Under the pieces are notes generated by a model. That model worked only from the letters and a program-made list of their open reading frames with translations, ran no database searches and was not told the DNA's origin. Shown piece after piece: positions 38,731 to 47,289 of a DNA stretch of 64,000 bases. Made by a program: the position numbers and the translations under genes. This DNA comes from Billgrantia antri (GTDB taxonomy: Bacteria; Pseudomonadota; Gammaproteobacteria; Pseudomonadales; Halomonadaceae). Every line of letters begins with the position of its first letter. Position 1 is the stretch's first letter. The DNA is taken from contig NZ_JAHYCA010000003.1 of the NCBI RefSeq assembly GCF_019430905.1, forward strand, positions 310,001 through 374,000, written 5' to 3'.

Positions 38731-38757
38731 ATATCGGCCGCTAGAGACTAGACTTTA
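38731..38757 (-). promoter_or_regulatory. FliA (sigma-28) promoter of the dCache chemoreceptor
   Basis: Minus strand: TAAAGTCT, 11 bases, GCCGATAT. A strong match. It decides the receptor start: only ATG 38669 lies downstream with a usable leader. Confidence 0.85.
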
Positions 38758-38764
38758 GGCGATA

Positions 38765-39871
38765 TCAGCGAGCGTGAATGATCACTTCCACTCGCCGGTT
38801 CTGGGCCCGCCCCTCTCCGGTATCGTTGCTCGCCAGGGGGCGCGTATCAGCCAGGCCCACCGCCCGCAGGCGCTGCGACTCGACGCCAGCACGCTCCAGG
38901 GCGTGCACGATGGCGATAGCCCGGGCGCTGGAAAGTACCCAGTTGGAGGGAAACTCGTCGGTCTGGATCGAGCGGCTGTCGGTGTGGCCCTCCACGGCGA
39001 CCTCACCATCGTGGCGCTGGATCACCTCCATCAGACGCTGGATGAGCGCCTCACCGTCAGCGGTCAACTCCGCCGTTGCAGTGGGAAACAGCAGCCGATC
39101 CTCCACGCGCAGCTTGATGCCTTCCGCCACCCTGGATATCTCGACGCCCTCCAGATCAGCCAGGAAAGGCGCGTCGTCCAAGTCTTGAGCCAGCGCCTGC
39201 TGGAGTGTCTGGGAAGCCTCAATCGCTTGCGGGTCGATCTGGCGCGCCCTGCTCGGCGGGCGGTCGGTCAGCACCAGCACGAAGTCGCCTTCGGGCTGCG
39301 GCAGGTCGCCGTTGGCCGACAGGATCGGCTGGAGTTCGTTCGTCAACGGCACTTGCGACTGAACCAGCATGAACGGCGCAGGCTCGCGCTGTTCCAGCAG
39401 GGCCAGCGGTGTCGGCGGAGCGACAAAGGCAACACGCCCGCCCGACTCGGTGCGGCGCCGCGGCAGCCCCACCACCCCAAGCGCCGCCGAGATCGCCGAC
39501 TGGCTCAACCGGCCGGGAGCCGGACGCGGTTCGGCCGGTACGGGCAACACTTGGGCCATTTCGCTGGGCAGCGGGATGGCAAAGGGCACGTGCGCAGCGA
39601 GCGATGTCGCTTCGTCATCCGGCTGCCCGACGCTCGTCAGCGTTAAGATGAGCACCAACAGCGCCACCAGCAGGGTCATGATGTCCAGGTAGCCGATCAT
39701 CCAGGTGCTGTCCTGGTCGTGATCGTGGTGGGTCGGCATCAGCGATTCGTGGCGCATGGGACCACGATGATCGCCACTAGTGGAATGCAAAGAACTCATC
39801 GAGACGGCAGTCGATCCGAGAGTGGGAGTGACGGTCGGAGAAAGATACCTAGTATAATGGTTCGCCGCCAT
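38765..39871 (-). CDS. Orphan MotB-like protein with OmpA-type C-terminal domain
   Basis: Up to 368 residues. One membrane helix carries an aspartate at the MotB-like position (MIGYLDIMTLLVALLVLILTL). A linker of about 150 residues follows, then an OmpA/MotB peptidoglycan-binding domain (AVEGHTDSRSIQTDEFPSN, NRRVEVIIHA). There is no MotA-like gene beside it; the true motB is at 13426. Several starts are possible (39871, 39799, 39757, 39739). A TTCACC-N16-TATACT element near 39855-39880 would favour one of the inner starts. It could be an alternative stator or a cell-wall-anchored ion channel part; the role is uncertain. Confidence 0.8.
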   Translation of the reverse strand: MAANHYTRYLSPTVTPTLGSTAVSMSSLHSTSGDHRGPMRHESLMPTHHDHDQDSTWMIGYLDIMTLLVALLVLILTLTSVGQPDDEATSLAAHVPFAIPLPSEMAQVLPVPAEPRPAPGRLSQSAISAALGVVGLPRRRTESGGRVAFVAPPTPLALLEQREPAPFMLVQSQVPLTNELQPILSANGDLPQPEGDFVLVLTDRPPSRARQIDPQAIEASQTLQQALAQDLDDAPFLADLEGVEISRVAEGIKLRVEDRLLFPTATAELTADGEALIQRLMEVIQRHDGEVAVEGHTDSRSIQTDEFPSNWVLSSARAIAIVHALERAGVESQRLRAVGLADTRPLASNDTGEGRAQNRRVEVIIHAR

Positions 39872-39930
39872 GGGTGAAGCGACGAAAAACGGTCCCTGAA
39901 GCCGGTTCCTCGCCTGGCCAACCCCCCTTT

Positions 39931-42450
39931 TTAGGCGTCCTGAGGCGTCACGTCGCTTCGAGAGAGATAGCGGCTGGCGAAGAGGTCGGCCGGTACCGGC
40001 TGGCCGGTGAGGTAGCCCTGGATAAGTTCGACCCCATGCCGGGCCAGGACATCGCGCTGCGCCTCGGTCTCGACCCCGACGGCAGCAAGGCGTAATTCCA
40101 TTTCGCGAGCCAATCCAGCCACCGCGGCCACGATGGCCGCGCTGCCCCGCTGTCCGCTATCCAGACGCTGCACGAAGCGGCGGTCGATCTTGACCATGCT
40201 GATCGGCAGTTCCTGAAGATAGCCGAACGAGGCATAGCCCGTGCCGAAATCATTGATGGCAACCTCGCCTCCCAGGCGTCGCAGCCGCTTGAGCACGACG
40301 GCCGCCTGGTGCGGCTTTTCCAGCAGCGTGCGCTCGGCGATCTCGAACCCCAGCAGGCCCGGCGGCAGTTTGTGTTCGTTGAGCTTGGTGGCCACACGCA
40401 CGGGCAGGTCATGCTGCCAGAATTGGCGCGCAGAGAGATTGATACTGACGGGAACCGGTCCGGCACCGGAGGCACCCCAGGCGGCCAGTTGCGCGCAGAT
40501 CTGCTCGAGAATGTACTCATCGAGCTGCGGCAGCAACCCCGCCCGCTCGGCCAGCGTCACGACGCTGATCGGCGGCACGCTGCCCAATAGTGGGTGGTGC
40601 CATCGCAGCAGCGCCTCGGCACCGCGCAGACGGTTGCCGTCACGCTCGAAGATGGGTTGATAGTGGAGCTGTAGCCCTTCACCGTTGACGAACGCTTCGC
40701 GCAGGGCGGTCTCCAGCGCACGCTGGCGATCGTCTTGGAGGTTCATCTCGTTGCGGTAGAGACGGTAGCCGTTGCGCCCCTCCTGCTTGGCCCGATACAT
40801 GGCGACATCGGCATTGTGCACCAGCGATTCCGCCGTCGTGGCATCGTCAGGGTAGAGACTGATGCCCAGACTACAGCCGAGGCGGAACTCCTGTCCCTCG
40901 ATCACACAGGGCTCGCGCACGGCTTCCACCAGGCGCCGGGCCACCCGGACCACCTCGTCGACCTCCTCCAGGTCGGGCAGCAGTACGAGAAACTCGTCGC
41001 CACCGAGACGCGCCAGGGTGTCATCTTCTCGCAAGCGCAGCTGCAGGCGCTCGGCTATCATCACCAGCAGTTCGTCGCCAAAGGCATGACCCAGCGCATC
41101 GTTGACTTCCTTGAAGTGATCCAGGTCAACGAAGATCACGGCGAGTCGGCTCTGGTTGCGATGAGCGTGACGTATCGCCAGCTCGAGGCGGTCTTCCAGC
41201 AGGCGGCGATTGGGCAACCCGGTCAAGGCGTCGTAGTAGGCCAGCTTGCGGATGCGATCTTCGTTGTCTCGCAGGTGCGTGATGTCGCTGAACAGGGCAG
41301 CATAATGGGTAGCCGCACCGCTGTCGTCGGTGATCGCCGTAATCGTCAACAGCTCCAGGTAAAGCTCGCCGCTCTTGCGTCGATTCCAGATTTCCCCGCG
41401 CCAGTAACCGCTGCGCTGCAGGGTGTCCCACATCTGACGATAGAAGGCGCCGTCGTGACGACCCGAAGAAAGAATGGCGGGCGTCTTGCCGATTACTTCT
41501 TCCGCGGTATAACCGGTCATGTGGGTAAAGGCGCGGTTGACGAACTCAATGCGATTCCCGGCATCGGTGATGATGATGCCTTCCAGCGAGGAGTCGATCA
41601 CCCGCTCGGCCAGTTGACGGTTCTCCCGCGACTGGGCAAGCGCACGGTCGCGCTGTTCCAGCGCATGGCGCAGGTCCTGCATGTAGAGATGCTCGGCCCC
41701 TGCCAGCATGTCGCGGAAGCCCAACAGTCCCACCACTTCGCTGGCTTCATCCAGCACCGCCAGATGTCGCACGCGGTGTTCCATCAGCAGATCGCGCGCG
41801 GCAATCAGGGTATCGTTCTGGCGCACCGTCAGCAGGGGACGACTGGCAAGCGAATGGATCGGCGTATTGCCCGGATGGCGCGCCACGAACCTCACCAGGT
41901 CGCGCTCAGTCAGAATGCCTAGCTCGCCGCCCTCACACTTGACCACCACGGCGTCACATTCGGAGAGCCGCATCGAACGCGCCGCCTGAGCGAGGCGCTG
42001 CTCGCCTTCCAATACCAGCGCTCGCTGGCGCATGGCCGCCTGCACTTCGCGCAGCCTCAGGTAAGGTTCGAGCCCCTGGTTCAGGGCCACGTCGGTCTGC
42101 GACACGATGCCCACTGGTGATCCACCGTCATCGACTACCAGAAAATGGCGCCTTCGGTCGACATTGAACCGCAACGCGGCTTCACTGACCGGCATGGACC
42201 GAGGCAGGCTCGCCACCGGTTGGCTCATGACCTGGGAAATCGGCAGGCGTACGGCATCGGGGTCGGCGAAGTTGACCGCCAGCGCATCGTGTTCCGTCCA
42301 GATCCCCAATGGCTGTCCTGCCTTGACCACGATGATCGAGCTGCACTGGCGCGCCGCCATGCGCTCGGCAGCCATCCATAACGGCGTATCGGGCTCGCAG
42401 GTAAGAAGCCCAGTTTGCATGATGCGTTCGACGGGTAGCTCTTGGCTCAT
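39931..42450 (-). CDS. CBS-PAS-GGDEF-EAL protein with degenerate EAL domain
   Basis: An 839-residue soluble protein from ATG 42450 (GAGG upstream; the open frame extends 47 codons further). Four CBS repeats (about 1-260), one PAS domain (about 285-400), GGDEF (about 410-570, intact GGDEF and RxxD site REDD) and EAL (about 580-830). The EAL domain keeps AEALLRW but has NDFGTG in place of DDFGTG and AAVGVE in place of AEGVE, so a metal ligand and a probable catalytic glutamate are changed. It is best read as a cyclase tuned by adenine nucleotides through CBS, but that is inference. Confidence 0.9.
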   Translation of the reverse strand: MSQELPVERIMQTGLLTCEPDTPLWMAAERMAARQCSSIIVVKAGQPLGIWTEHDALAVNFADPDAVRLPISQVMSQPVASLPRSMPVSEAALRFNVDRRRHFLVVDDGGSPVGIVSQTDVALNQGLEPYLRLREVQAAMRQRALVLEGEQRLAQAARSMRLSECDAVVVKCEGGELGILTERDLVRFVARHPGNTPIHSLASRPLLTVRQNDTLIAARDLLMEHRVRHLAVLDEASEVVGLLGFRDMLAGAEHLYMQDLRHALEQRDRALAQSRENRQLAERVIDSSLEGIIITDAGNRIEFVNRAFTHMTGYTAEEVIGKTPAILSSGRHDGAFYRQMWDTLQRSGYWRGEIWNRRKSGELYLELLTITAITDDSGAATHYAALFSDITHLRDNEDRIRKLAYYDALTGLPNRRLLEDRLELAIRHAHRNQSRLAVIFVDLDHFKEVNDALGHAFGDELLVMIAERLQLRLREDDTLARLGGDEFLVLLPDLEEVDEVVRVARRLVEAVREPCVIEGQEFRLGCSLGISLYPDDATTAESLVHNADVAMYRAKQEGRNGYRLYRNEMNLQDDRQRALETALREAFVNGEGLQLHYQPIFERDGNRLRGAEALLRWHHPLLGSVPPISVVTLAERAGLLPQLDEYILEQICAQLAAWGASGAGPVPVSINLSARQFWQHDLPVRVATKLNEHKLPPGLLGFEIAERTLLEKPHQAAVVLKRLRRLGGEVAINDFGTGYASFGYLQELPISMVKIDRRFVQRLDSGQRGSAAIVAAVAGLAREMELRLAAVGVETEAQRDVLARHGVELIQGYLTGQPVPADLFASRYLSRSDVTPQDA

Positions 42451-42591
42451 GGCGCCTCGCTGGCTGGATACTGCTGCTTGGATCGCCCCAACCTCGACCC
42501 AAGAGCAACCTGCACGCGTCCCTGCACGCTTCAGGATTCCTGCCTGTCTGGAAAGGAAACATTCGAGAATGTAGCCAAACCGTAACTGCAT

Positions 42592-42620
42592 TTTATCTAC
42601 TTAGGCTGACTTTGCATCAA
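42592..42620 (-). promoter_or_regulatory. Possible sigma-70 promoter of the CBS-GGDEF gene
   Basis: Minus strand: TTGATG, 17 bases, GATAAA. The spacing is ideal and the hexamers moderate. It would give a leader of about 135 bases to ATG 42450, which supports that start. Confidence 0.45.
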
Positions 42621-42678
42621 CGCAGGGAAAAAAAGACCAACGCTACGCGTAGAGGCGAAAAAAAGATTGCCGGTGGGC

Positions 42679-42705
42679 TAAAGTCGTCGCTGCAGCGGCC
42701 GATAG
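42679..42705 (+). promoter_or_regulatory. FliA (sigma-28) promoter of flaG
   Basis: Plus strand: TAAAGTCG, 11 bases, GCCGATAG. The only plus-strand FliA promoter I find. It lies about 85 bases before the flaG start, back to back with the possible sigma-70 promoter of the gene to the left. Confidence 0.8.
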
Positions 42706-42792
42706 AGTTTGCGGGAGAGGCTGTCTGTCGGGCGGCCTTGGGAAGGAAGCGGAATATCGCTTCTGCTAGGGCATATACAAGGAAAACATGAC

Positions 42793-43158
42793 ATGTCTTC
42801 GCCACTGACCGATGCCACCAACGCCTTGAACACGTCGGCACTGCACGACCTGACGCCGCGTCAGCGCAAGGAGACCGTGCTTGCCACGCTACCAACGGCA
42901 GGCTCAGTGCTGGCCCAGGCCGCAAGCCATGGTCAGTCGCCCAGCCCAGCGGATCTGGTGGAACCGATTCAACGCATCAATGAAGTGCTTCGCCAGTACG
43001 GCGTGGAGTTCGAGCTCAACGACACATCACGCGTGATCACTCGTATCGTCGACCGCGAAACGGGCGATGTATTGCGCCAGATACCTTCCGAGGAAGTGCT
43101 GGCCATCGCCGAACGTCTGGAAGAGCTGCAGGGACGGCTGATCAGCCTGGAAGCCTGA
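42793..43158 (+). CDS. flaG: FlaG family protein
   Basis: A 121-residue protein from ATG 42793 (AGGA nine bases upstream). The C-terminal FlaG domain is clear: YGVEFELNDTSRVITRIVDRETGDVLRQIPSEEVLAI. FlaG proteins influence filament length and are usually next to flagellin genes. Here it is transcribed alone from a FliA promoter and converges with fliE, whose stop codon is three bases away. There is no terminator between them, so the two transcripts probably overlap. Confidence 0.92.
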   Translation: MSSPLTDATNALNTSALHDLTPRQRKETVLATLPTAGSVLAQAASHGQSPSPADLVEPIQRINEVLRQYGVEFELNDTSRVITRIVDRETGDVLRQIPSEEVLAIAERLEELQGRLISLEA

Positions 43159-43161
43159 AGT

Positions 43162-43491
43162 TTACACCTGCATGTTCATGACATCTTTGTAGGCCGTCAC
43201 CAGACGGTTGCGAACCTGCAGCCCCATCTGAAAGGCGACGCTAGCCTTCTGCATGTCGACCATGACGTCGTTGAGCTCGACATTGGGGTCGCCTGCCTGA
43301 AACGCCATGGTCTTGGCGGCGGAGGCCTGCTGCAAGCGATTGATGCGCTGTATCGACGCCTGCAGCTCTCCGGCAAAGCCGCCCTGACCAACCTGTGTGG
43401 AAACCTGCTGCCCCTTGCCTGCCTGGCCGGCGGCCTGGGTCGCCAGGGTCTGCATCTGCGCCAATGCCGACTGAATGGTCGGTGAACTCAT
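43162..43491 (-). CDS. fliE: Flagellar MS-ring/rod junction protein FliE
   Basis: A 109-residue protein with FAGELQASIQRINRLQQAS and the C-terminal DVMVDMQKASVAFQMGLQVRNRLVTAYKDVMNMQV signature of FliE. It connects the MS ring to the rod and is among the first exported subunits. It is transcribed alone, divergently from fliF, as in enteric bacteria. A GAGGGGG ribosome site precedes the start. Confidence 0.96.
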   Translation of the reverse strand: MSSPTIQSALAQMQTLATQAAGQAGKGQQVSTQVGQGGFAGELQASIQRINRLQQASAAKTMAFQAGDPNVELNDVMVDMQKASVAFQMGLQVRNRLVTAYKDVMNMQV

Positions 43492-43803
43492 GCTCCATGC
43501 CCCCTCATTTCAGCCATGGCGTTACCGCCACGGCAGGCTTGTCTGCTTTCGCCCCGATGCCGTCGAAACGGGCTCCCGGCGAATGTAGAGCAAGGCTATC
43601 AGCTTACGAAACGTAACCAAGCTGCCAATTGGCAGGTAAAAAAGGGGCTTTTCCCGCCTTTGGAGTGGATGGCGGCTCGCATAATAGCGTTCATCACAGT
43701 TGCGCCCCATGGGGCAACCAGAACGCGGTGAACGGATGCAGTCGATGCCAGCTTCCAGCAACATTTTCCCAGCAGCCGATGGCGCTCTCCGACAGGGGGG
43801 CGC
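43492..43803. promoter_or_regulatory. Divergent fliE-fliF control region with two palindromes
   Basis: 312 bases without a gene. It holds a 14-base perfect palindrome (43622-43635, CTGCCAATTGGCAG) and just before it TTACG-AAA-CGTAA (43604-43616) nested in AGCTT/AAGCT (43601-43623). No FliA or convincing sigma-54 promoter is seen. As the start point of two class 2 operons it is the place to expect FlhD4C2 boxes. The palindromes are candidates for these or for another regulator. Confidence 0.5.
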
Positions 43804-45543
43804 ATGAGCAACGGCGCCACGACGCAAGAGCGTCAGGACTCCCCGGGCGGAGGATCTTCCACCGCGGTGCTGGAGCGCATCCAGCAGCAGTTTCGCGGCA
43901 ACCCGCTGATCGCCGTTCTGATCGGCGGCGCTGCCATGATCGCGATCGTGGTGGCATTGCTGATGTGGGCGCGTGAGCCCGAGTATCGTGTCCTCTACAG
44001 CAACCTCACCGAGGCCGATGGCGGTCGTATCATCGGTGAGCTGGACAGCCGCGGCGTTCCCTATCGCTTCAGCGAGGGCGGCACCGCCCTGCTGGTACCG
44101 GGGGATACCGTGCACAGCCTGCGCCTGCAGCTGGCCGAACAGGGCCTGCCGCGCGGCGGCAATGTCGGTTTCGAACTGATGGATAGCCAAGCCTTTGGTG
44201 TCAGTCAGTTCGCCGAGCAGGTGAACTACCAGCGCGGCCTCGAAGGCGAGCTCTCCCGTTCGATCGAATCCCTGGGGCCGGTGGAGCGCGCCCGCGTTCA
44301 CTTGGCCATGGCCAAGTCCTCCGTCTTCGTGCGCGACCGCGAACCCGCCAAGGCGTCCATCATCGTGACCCTCGAGCCAGGCCGCGTCATGGGGGAAGGC
44401 CAGGTCGCCGCCATCGTCCATATGGTCTCCAGCAGCGTACCGGACCTCGCGGCCGAGAACGTCACCGTGGTCGACCACGGCGGCCGCATGCTGTCGATGC
44501 CGAACAGCCAGGGCCGCGGGCTCGATGCCACCCAGCTCGACTATATCGCCGAGGTCGAGCGCTCCTTCCAGCAGCGCATCGAGAACATCCTCTCCCCCAT
44601 CCTCGGCCGCGACAGCATCAGCGCCCAGGTGACCGCCCAGATCGATTTTTCGCGCCGCGAGGAAACCAGCGAGCGCTACGGCCCCAACCAGCCGCCCAAC
44701 GAGGCCGCGGTACGCAGTCGCCAGACCAGCCTCTCCTACAACGGCGGCGACGGCGTGGCACGCGGCATTCCCGGCGCGCTCAGCAACACACCCCCCGGCA
44801 CGGCCCCCTCACCCATCGAAGAACTTCCCACCGACGAGGATGGCGAGCTCACCGAGGAGGCCCAGCAGAGCCTGCAGGCGCTGAATAACCTGAGCCAGGA
44901 CGACGTCGTCAACTACGAGGTCGACCGCAACATCCAGCATATCCAGCATCGCCAGGGGCAGGTGACGCGCCTGACCGCCGCGGTGGTGGTGGACTACCGC
45001 GAGGAACGCGACGAGAACGGCGAATGGCAGCGCGTTGCGCTGAGCGATGCCGAGGTCGCCCAGATCGAGCGCCTGGTGCGTCAGGCCATTGGTTTCTCCC
45101 AGGCGCGGGGCGATGCGATCGAAGTCGTCAACAGCCCGTTCAACCGTGTGGTGGAAGAAAGCGAAGAGCTCGAGTGGTGGCAGTCACCCCAGGTTCATGC
45201 CCTGGCACTCACCATCAGTCGCTATCTGCTGGTGGCACTGGGCATCCTGCTCGGCTACCTGCTGATCCTGCGCCCGCTGATCAAGCGCCATACCGAGCGG
45301 CCCGTGCTGGCTGCCGCGCCGGGCACCGGCCTGCAGGTTCGCGTAGGCGACGATGCCGAGGCCAGCGAAGGCGAGCTGCAGACGGCCGGCGACGAAGACG
45401 ACGAACTGCGCCCGTATCAGAAGCCGAAGCGCAAGCGCCGCTCCTCGGCCTACGAAGACCATCTGGCCGAGCTGCGTGAGCTCGCCAAGGAGGATCCACG
45501 CATGATCGCCATGGTCGTACGCAGCTGGATGAACAAAGAATGA
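43804..45543 (+). CDS. fliF: Flagellar MS-ring protein FliF
   Basis: A 579-residue protein with membrane helices at about 35-57 and 465-485 and a periplasmic ring-building region (YSNLTEADGGRIIGELDSRGVPYRF, QLAEQGLPRGGNVGFELMD). The C-terminal cytoplasmic tail (LRELAKEDPRMIAMVVRSWMNK) binds FliG. It is the base on which the motor and export gate assemble. It is the first gene of a 13-gene plus-strand operon and overlaps fliG by four bases. Confidence 0.98.
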   Translation: MSNGATTQERQDSPGGGSSTAVLERIQQQFRGNPLIAVLIGGAAMIAIVVALLMWAREPEYRVLYSNLTEADGGRIIGELDSRGVPYRFSEGGTALLVPGDTVHSLRLQLAEQGLPRGGNVGFELMDSQAFGVSQFAEQVNYQRGLEGELSRSIESLGPVERARVHLAMAKSSVFVRDREPAKASIIVTLEPGRVMGEGQVAAIVHMVSSSVPDLAAENVTVVDHGGRMLSMPNSQGRGLDATQLDYIAEVERSFQQRIENILSPILGRDSISAQVTAQIDFSRREETSERYGPNQPPNEAAVRSRQTSLSYNGGDGVARGIPGALSNTPPGTAPSPIEELPTDEDGELTEEAQQSLQALNNLSQDDVVNYEVDRNIQHIQHRQGQVTRLTAAVVVDYREERDENGEWQRVALSDAEVAQIERLVRQAIGFSQARGDAIEVVNSPFNRVVEESEELEWWQSPQVHALALTISRYLLVALGILLGYLLILRPLIKRHTERPVLAAAPGTGLQVRVGDDAEASEGELQTAGDEDDELRPYQKPKRKRRSSAYEDHLAELRELAKEDPRMIAMVVRSWMNKE

Positions 45544-46544
45544 GCAGTGCCAAGCCCATGAGCGGCGTACGCCGCAGCGCCATCCTGATGCTGGCCCTCG
45601 ACGAGGACAGTGCCGCGGAGGTATTCAAGTACCTCGCGCCCAAGGAGATCCAGCAGCTCAGCATGGAGATGGCGGAGATGGATCAGGTCTCCCATGAGGA
45701 CATGCAGCAGGTCATGCTGGAGTTCCATCGTGAGACCGAAGAGTTCATCGCCCTGAACCTCAACTCCAGCGATCACATCCGCTCGGTGTTGACCAAGGCT
45801 CTGGGCAGCGAACGCGCCACCAGCCTGATCGAGGACATCCTGGAGTCCACCGGCACCAGCAGCGGCATCGATTCATTGAATCTCATGGAAGCCTCCATGG
45901 TGGCGGAGCTGATCCGCGACGAGCATCCGCAGATCATCGCTACCATCCTGGTCCACCTGGAGCGTCATCAGGCCGCCGACGTGCTGGAGCTGTTCGACGA
46001 CAAGCTGCGCAACGACGTGGTACTGCGTATCGCCACCTTCAGCGGCGTGCAGCCAGCTGCCCTGCAGGAGCTCACCGAAGTGCTCTCCGGCATGCTCGAC
46101 GGCCAGAACCTCAAGCGCAGCAAGATGGGCGGCGTGAGAACCGCCGCCGAGATCCTCAACCTGATGAACTCCTCTCTCGAGGAGACCGCCATCGAGACGG
46201 TACGCGCGCACAGCGAGGATCTGGCCCAGAAGATCATCGACGAGATGTTCCTGTTCGAGAACCTCATGGACCTGGACGATCGCAGCATCCAACTGGTGCT
46301 CAAGGAGATCGACACCAACTCGCTGGTGGTGGCGCTCAAGGGCGCCCCCGAGGGGCTCATGGAAAAATTCTTGCGCAACATGTCGCGGCGCGCCGCCGAC
46401 CTCCTGCGCGAGGACATGGAAGCCCGCGGGCCGATTCGTGTCTCCCAGGTGGAAGCCGAGCAGAAGGCCGTCCTCCAGGTGGTACGTCGCCTGGCGGACT
46501 CCGGCGAGATCGTGCTGAGCGGTGGGGACGACACCTATGTCTGA
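45540..46544 (+). CDS. fliG: Flagellar motor switch protein FliG
   Basis: A 334-residue protein, normal length. N domain binds FliF (LDEDSAAEVFKYLAPKEIQQLSMEMA), the middle domain carries the EHPQIIATILVHL motif, and the C domain carries the charged helix that contacts MotA (MSRRAADLLREDMEARGPIRVSQVE). It transmits torque from the stator and switches rotation. It overlaps fliF and fliH, indicating coupled translation. Confidence 0.98.
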   Translation: MSSAKPMSGVRRSAILMLALDEDSAAEVFKYLAPKEIQQLSMEMAEMDQVSHEDMQQVMLEFHRETEEFIALNLNSSDHIRSVLTKALGSERATSLIEDILESTGTSSGIDSLNLMEASMVAELIRDEHPQIIATILVHLERHQAADVLELFDDKLRNDVVLRIATFSGVQPAALQELTEVLSGMLDGQNLKRSKMGGVRTAAEILNLMNSSLEETAIETVRAHSEDLAQKIIDEMFLFENLMDLDDRSIQLVLKEIDTNSLVVALKGAPEGLMEKFLRNMSRRAADLLREDMEARGPIRVSQVEAEQKAVLQVVRRLADSGEIVLSGGDDTYV

Positions 46545-47280
46545 ACGGTCGAGCGCCTCTTCCGAGCGTCATGCGCCCTGGCAGCGCTGGCAAATGGGCC
46601 AGCTACACGACGAGAGCCCGGCCGAACGGCAGAGCCAGGAGCTGGACCCCGCCGAGCAAGCCCGGCGGCGTGCCGCTTTCCAGCGCCAGGCGGAGCTGAA
46701 AGCGCTGCGCGAAAAAGTGATTCAGGAAGCTCGCGAAGAGGGCTACCAGGCCGGCTTCGAGACGGGACGCCGTGAAGGACATGCCCAGGGCTTGCAGGAA
46801 GGGCGCCAAGAGGCCGAACGCGAGCTCAAGCTGCGCACACACGAGGTGGTCACGCCGCTCAAGCCAATTGCCGAGCAGTTCACGGATGCTCTCGAGCAGC
46901 TCGACGAAGAGATTGCCAACGACCTGGTGGAGCTGGCCATGGCGACAGGACATCAGCTGGCCGGCGAAGCGCTCAAGGCGCGCCCCAAGCAGGTGCTCGA
47001 ACTGATCAAGGCGTTACTGCACACCGAACCACCGCTGGTCGGGCAACCGCGCCTGTGGCTGAACCCCCAAGACCACAAGCTGGTCGAGGAACATCTGGGT
47101 AGTGAACTGACGGCGGCGGGCTGGAAGCTGCAGCCCGACGCGCAGTTGACACGTGGCGGGTGTCGCGTGACGAGCGCCAACGGTGAACTGGATGCCACGT
47201 GGGAAAGTCGCTGGGAGGCCGTCAAATCGCAAGTGCGGCGGCGACGTTCGCCGACACCCCCCGACGGCAACGATGAGTAG
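46537..47280 (+). CDS. fliH: Flagellar export ATPase regulator FliH
   Basis: 247 residues from ATG 46537, overlapping the end of fliG by eight bases. The Glu/Ala/Gly-rich coiled coil (GYQAGFETGRREGHAQGLQEGRQEAE) shows the glycine repeats typical of FliH, and the C-terminal domain resembles the ATP-synthase delta-like FliH end. It holds the FliI ATPase at the C ring. Confidence 0.94.
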   Translation: MSERSSASSERHAPWQRWQMGQLHDESPAERQSQELDPAEQARRRAAFQRQAELKALREKVIQEAREEGYQAGFETGRREGHAQGLQEGRQEAERELKLRTHEVVTPLKPIAEQFTDALEQLDEEIANDLVELAMATGHQLAGEALKARPKQVLELIKALLHTEPPLVGQPRLWLNPQDHKLVEEHLGSELTAAGWKLQPDAQLTRGGCRVTSANGELDATWESRWEAVKSQVRRRRSPTPPDGNDE

Positions 47281-47289
47281 AGGCAGAAC

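Noticed and set aside
38670..38732. Upstream start for the dCache receptor giving 21 more residues
   Set aside because: The FliA -10 box covers 38731-38738, so this start would fall at or before the transcription start.
43492..43803. Sigma-54 promoter for fliE or fliF
   Set aside because: The nearest candidate (TGGCAGC...TTACG) fails the invariant GC of the -12 element. The locus has flhDC, so sigma-54 is not expected for these operons.
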